DNA of 16,888 bases from JBBITW01 sp037440525 (GTDB lineage: Bacteria > Desulfobacterota > BSN033 > UBA1163). Within the stretch, counting starts at the first letter, position 1; every line of letters begins with the position of its first letter. Made by a program: the position numbers and the translations under genes. The notes beneath the pieces were generated by a model, which worked only from the letters and a program-made list of their open reading frames with translations, was not told the DNA's origin and did no database searches. Positions 15,918-16,888 of the stretch are shown one piece after another. The stretch covers positions 1-16,888 of the forward strand of contig JBBITW010000071.1 of the NCBI GenBank assembly GCA_037440525.1, read 5' to 3'.

Positions 15918-15956
15918 ACTATTTCTAAAAATCATTTTTAGATGGATGGAAATAGT
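15918..15956. repeat. Nested inverted repeats upstream of surE
   Basis: CTAAAAATCATTTTTAG (15925-15941) is an 8-1-8 perfect inverted repeat. It is enclosed by ACTATTTC (15918-15925) and its exact complement GAAATAGT (15949-15956). The two alternatives share one base and could form competing stems. The element lies about 100 bases upstream of surE; it has no GC-rich stem or T-run typical of a terminator. Confidence 0.5.
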
Positions 15957-15983
15957 TGAGACGGTTCTATTTAAATATTTTAC

Positions 15984-16018
15984 TTCCCATTTCCCATTTC
16001 CTACTTCCCATTTATTAT
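15984..16018. repeat. 7-bp tandem repeat (TTCCCAT)n
   Basis: Five consecutive 7-base units read TTCCCAT, TTCCCAT, TTCCTAC, TTCCCAT and TTATTAT, with the last decayed. It lies in the 364-base gap between surE and the toxin-antitoxin pair. It resembles the short tandem heptamers known from intergenic DNA of several bacteria. Confidence 0.65.
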
Positions 16019-16057
16019 TTCGGTTCCCAGTACTGTATCATACCTTCCATATATAAC

Positions 16058-16081
16058 TGTCAATAGTCAAAATGTGACCCC
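16058..16081. other. Possible solitary insertion-sequence end
   Basis: The stretch starts TGTCAATAGTCAAAATG and ends TGACCCC. It recalls the terminal inverted repeats of some IS21-like elements (TGTCA...TGACCCC). No transposase, second end or target duplication is seen in the window, so this is at best a scar. It is a motif-memory call without a search. Confidence 0.25.
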
Positions 16082-16154
16082 AATCTTTGCTCAGGTGCCG
16101 GCTCTATAATTGCAGTAAATTCAACTTTTATATCTTACCTCCATTTTGTTTTGG

Positions 16155-16166
16155 CCTAACGTTAGG
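16155..16166. repeat. 12-bp palindrome CCTAACGTTAGG downstream of antitoxin
   Basis: CCTAACGTTAGG is a perfect palindrome 16 bases past the antitoxin stop. Its halves equal the outer core boxes of integron attC sites (GCCTAAC and GTTAGG), but with no intervening arm or inner boxes. It may be a decayed recombination site or a chance palindrome. Confidence 0.3.
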
Positions 16167-16182
16167 GGTGAGGTGCACGGCT

Positions 16183-16425
16183 TTATACGCGTCGCCTCCT
16201 CCCTCTTGTTCTGCCTCTCTCTTTTCTTACAATCTCAACAAGTTCTTCCGTAGAAACAGTTGCCTTGATTGAAGGAACATCCAAGGGGGAGTTGCTCATC
16301 TGCTCAGGGATCAATGCAAAGGTTCTTCCATCCTTTCGGCGGATAATCACTTTTCCCATGAATTCTGCCTTGTCTAAGATACTCGAAAGCTTTTGTCTCG
16401 CTTCAGAATAGGTATAGATTCGCAT
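16183..16425 (-). CDS. Phd/YefM-type antitoxin
   Basis: The 80-residue protein has the Phd-like N-terminal DNA-binding fold: YSEARQKLSSILDKAE (5-20) followed by IIRRKDGRTFALIPE (27-41). A flexible toxin-binding C-terminal half follows (about 42-80). The last ten residues are strongly basic (RGRTRGRRRR), which is unusual for the family. The start lies one base after the toxin stop, with a strong GGAGGT (16431-16436) five bases upstream that lies inside the toxin gene end. That would favour antitoxin synthesis from the shared mRNA. Placing the antitoxin second reverses the usual vapBC or phd-doc order. It neutralises the neighbouring PIN toxin by inference. Confidence 0.8.
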   Translation of the reverse strand: MRIYTYSEARQKLSSILDKAEFMGKVIIRRKDGRTFALIPEQMSNSPLDVPSIKATVSTEELVEIVRKERGRTRGRRRRV

Positions 16426-16426
16426 T

Positions 16427-16819
16427 TCAAACCTCCATCAATTTAACACCAAGCCTCATTGCCGCACGTTTTAGGACCCGATCCAGGGTCAACAAAGGTG
16501 CAGCATGGCGGATGGCACAATCAAGAAAGTATGCATCGCAAGCATATGTTTTGGTTTTATAGGCGATGGAAATGTCGTTACTCAAATCCACTCTGACAAA
16601 ACGCAGAGAGATAGAGTTAAAGATCTTCAACCCTTGCTGAGCCTCGGCCAAACCAACACGTTGCTGTTTTAGCATAGCCGAGAAGGCATTCCCAATTTCC
16701 CAGGTGATTGATCCAGGGCCAATGAATGTATGCCCCGCCGTCAATTTAACGATCCTATCTCGCTCAGGTTCTGCCACGATAACTGCAAGCAGGGCAGAAG
16801 TATCAATTACGATATCCAT
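16427..16819 (-). CDS. vapC: VapC-family PIN-domain toxin ribonuclease
   Basis: This 130-residue single PIN domain has the acidic active-site set: D6 in DTSALL, E41 in WEIGNA, D95 in YACDAYFLD, and D113 in TLDRVL. VapC toxins cut tRNA or rRNA at specific sites and are held inactive by a cognate antitoxin. Length is typical. The ATG has AAGGGAG (16826-16832) six bases upstream. It is the first gene of a two-gene operon, with the Phd-like antitoxin directly after it. The target RNA cannot be told from sequence. The pair lies next to repeats and a possible IS end, consistent with horizontal acquisition. Confidence 0.88.
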   Translation of the reverse strand: MDIVIDTSALLAVIVAEPERDRIVKLTAGHTFIGPGSITWEIGNAFSAMLKQQRVGLAEAQQGLKIFNSISLRFVRVDLSNDISIAYKTKTYACDAYFLDCAIRHAAPLLTLDRVLKRAAMRLGVKLMEV

Positions 16820-16846
16820 GATACGCTCCCTTCTCTATCATAGACA

Positions 16847-16874
16847 ATTGTACAACTATAAATTAACATGTCAA
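16847..16874 (-). promoter_or_regulatory. Promoter and probable operator of the vapC-antitoxin operon
   Basis: On the minus strand a perfect TTGACA (16869-16874) and TACAAT (16847-16852; 5 of 6) are separated by 16 bases, with a leader of about 20 bases. Overlapping palindromes ACAATTGT (16844-16851) and TTGTACAA (16848-16855) cover the -10 box. They are good candidates for the autoregulatory operator of the toxin-antitoxin complex. Confidence 0.6.
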
Positions 16875-16888
16875 TAGGTAGAACGCTC

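Noticed and set aside
16155..16166. Integron attC site after the toxin-antitoxin pair
   Set aside because: Only the outer box-like halves are present, directly abutting; there are no inner boxes, no extrahelical bases and no integrase, so a functional attC is not supported.
15838..16182. Hidden small gene or RNA in the surE-antitoxin gap
   Set aside because: The open frame at 16087-16272 has no ribosome-binding site and overlaps the antitoxin antisense; no tRNA, riboswitch or conserved RNA fold was recognised.
1..16888. CRISPR array, tRNA, rRNA or prophage
   Set aside because: No regularly spaced long repeats, no cloverleaf-like sequence, no rRNA motifs and no phage structural or integrase genes were found.

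Overview
The window is a compact, moderately AT-rich stretch of bacterial chromosome. Thirteen housekeeping or metabolic genes fill most of it, and a small accessory toxin-antitoxin pair lies at the right edge. The gene content suggests an anaerobic, probably Gram-negative lineage of the Desulfobacterota/Nitrospirota type: a cmk-ispH-rpsA operon, a six-domain S1 protein, a bifunctional class V FBP aldolase/phosphatase typical of archaea and deep-branching or thermophilic bacteria, alanine dehydrogenase, and a ferrous-iron operon with a DtxR-like regulator. The placement is inferred from gene content and order only; there is no rRNA marker here.

Layout. (1) 110-3468 (+): an iron operon, fur - feoB - Cys-rich small protein - DtxR/FeoA-domain regulator. 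It sits behind a sigma70-like promoter with a perfect 9-1-9 palindromic Fur box. (2) 3465-6875 (-): cmk - ispH - rpsA. The tail of rpsA overlaps the tail of the iron operon by 4 bp. (3) 6876-7258: intergenic region with a broken four-helix-bundle (S23/IVS family) gene bounded by a pair of imperfect 22-bp inverted repeats. (4) 7259-8377 (-): alanine dehydrogenase, divergent from (5) 8512-12564 (+): transketolase - HAD phosphatase - PiT phosphate transporter. (6) 12581-15818 (-): surE - fbp (aldolase/phosphatase) - miaB. (7) 15819-16182: AT-rich intergenic region with a hairpin, a 7-bp tandem repeat and a possible insertion-sequence end. (8) 16183-16819 (-): vapC-type PIN toxin followed by a Phd-type antitoxin, in the reverse of the usual order, behind its own promoter.

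How the genes work together. The first block looks like a self-contained Fe(II) uptake module with two metal-sensing regulators (Fur and DtxR-like) and an uncharacterised 8-cysteine protein between transporter and regulator. The FBP aldolase/phosphatase and transketolase point to gluconeogenic and pentose-phosphate carbon flow in an autotroph or acetate/fermentation-product user. The most notable oddities are: the transketolase has Cys in place of the near-invariant Mg2+-binding Asp of its thiamine-diphosphate motif; FeoB carries a non-canonical permease motif; the four-helix-bundle remnant is bounded by inverted repeats; and the PIN/Phd pair is toxin-first.
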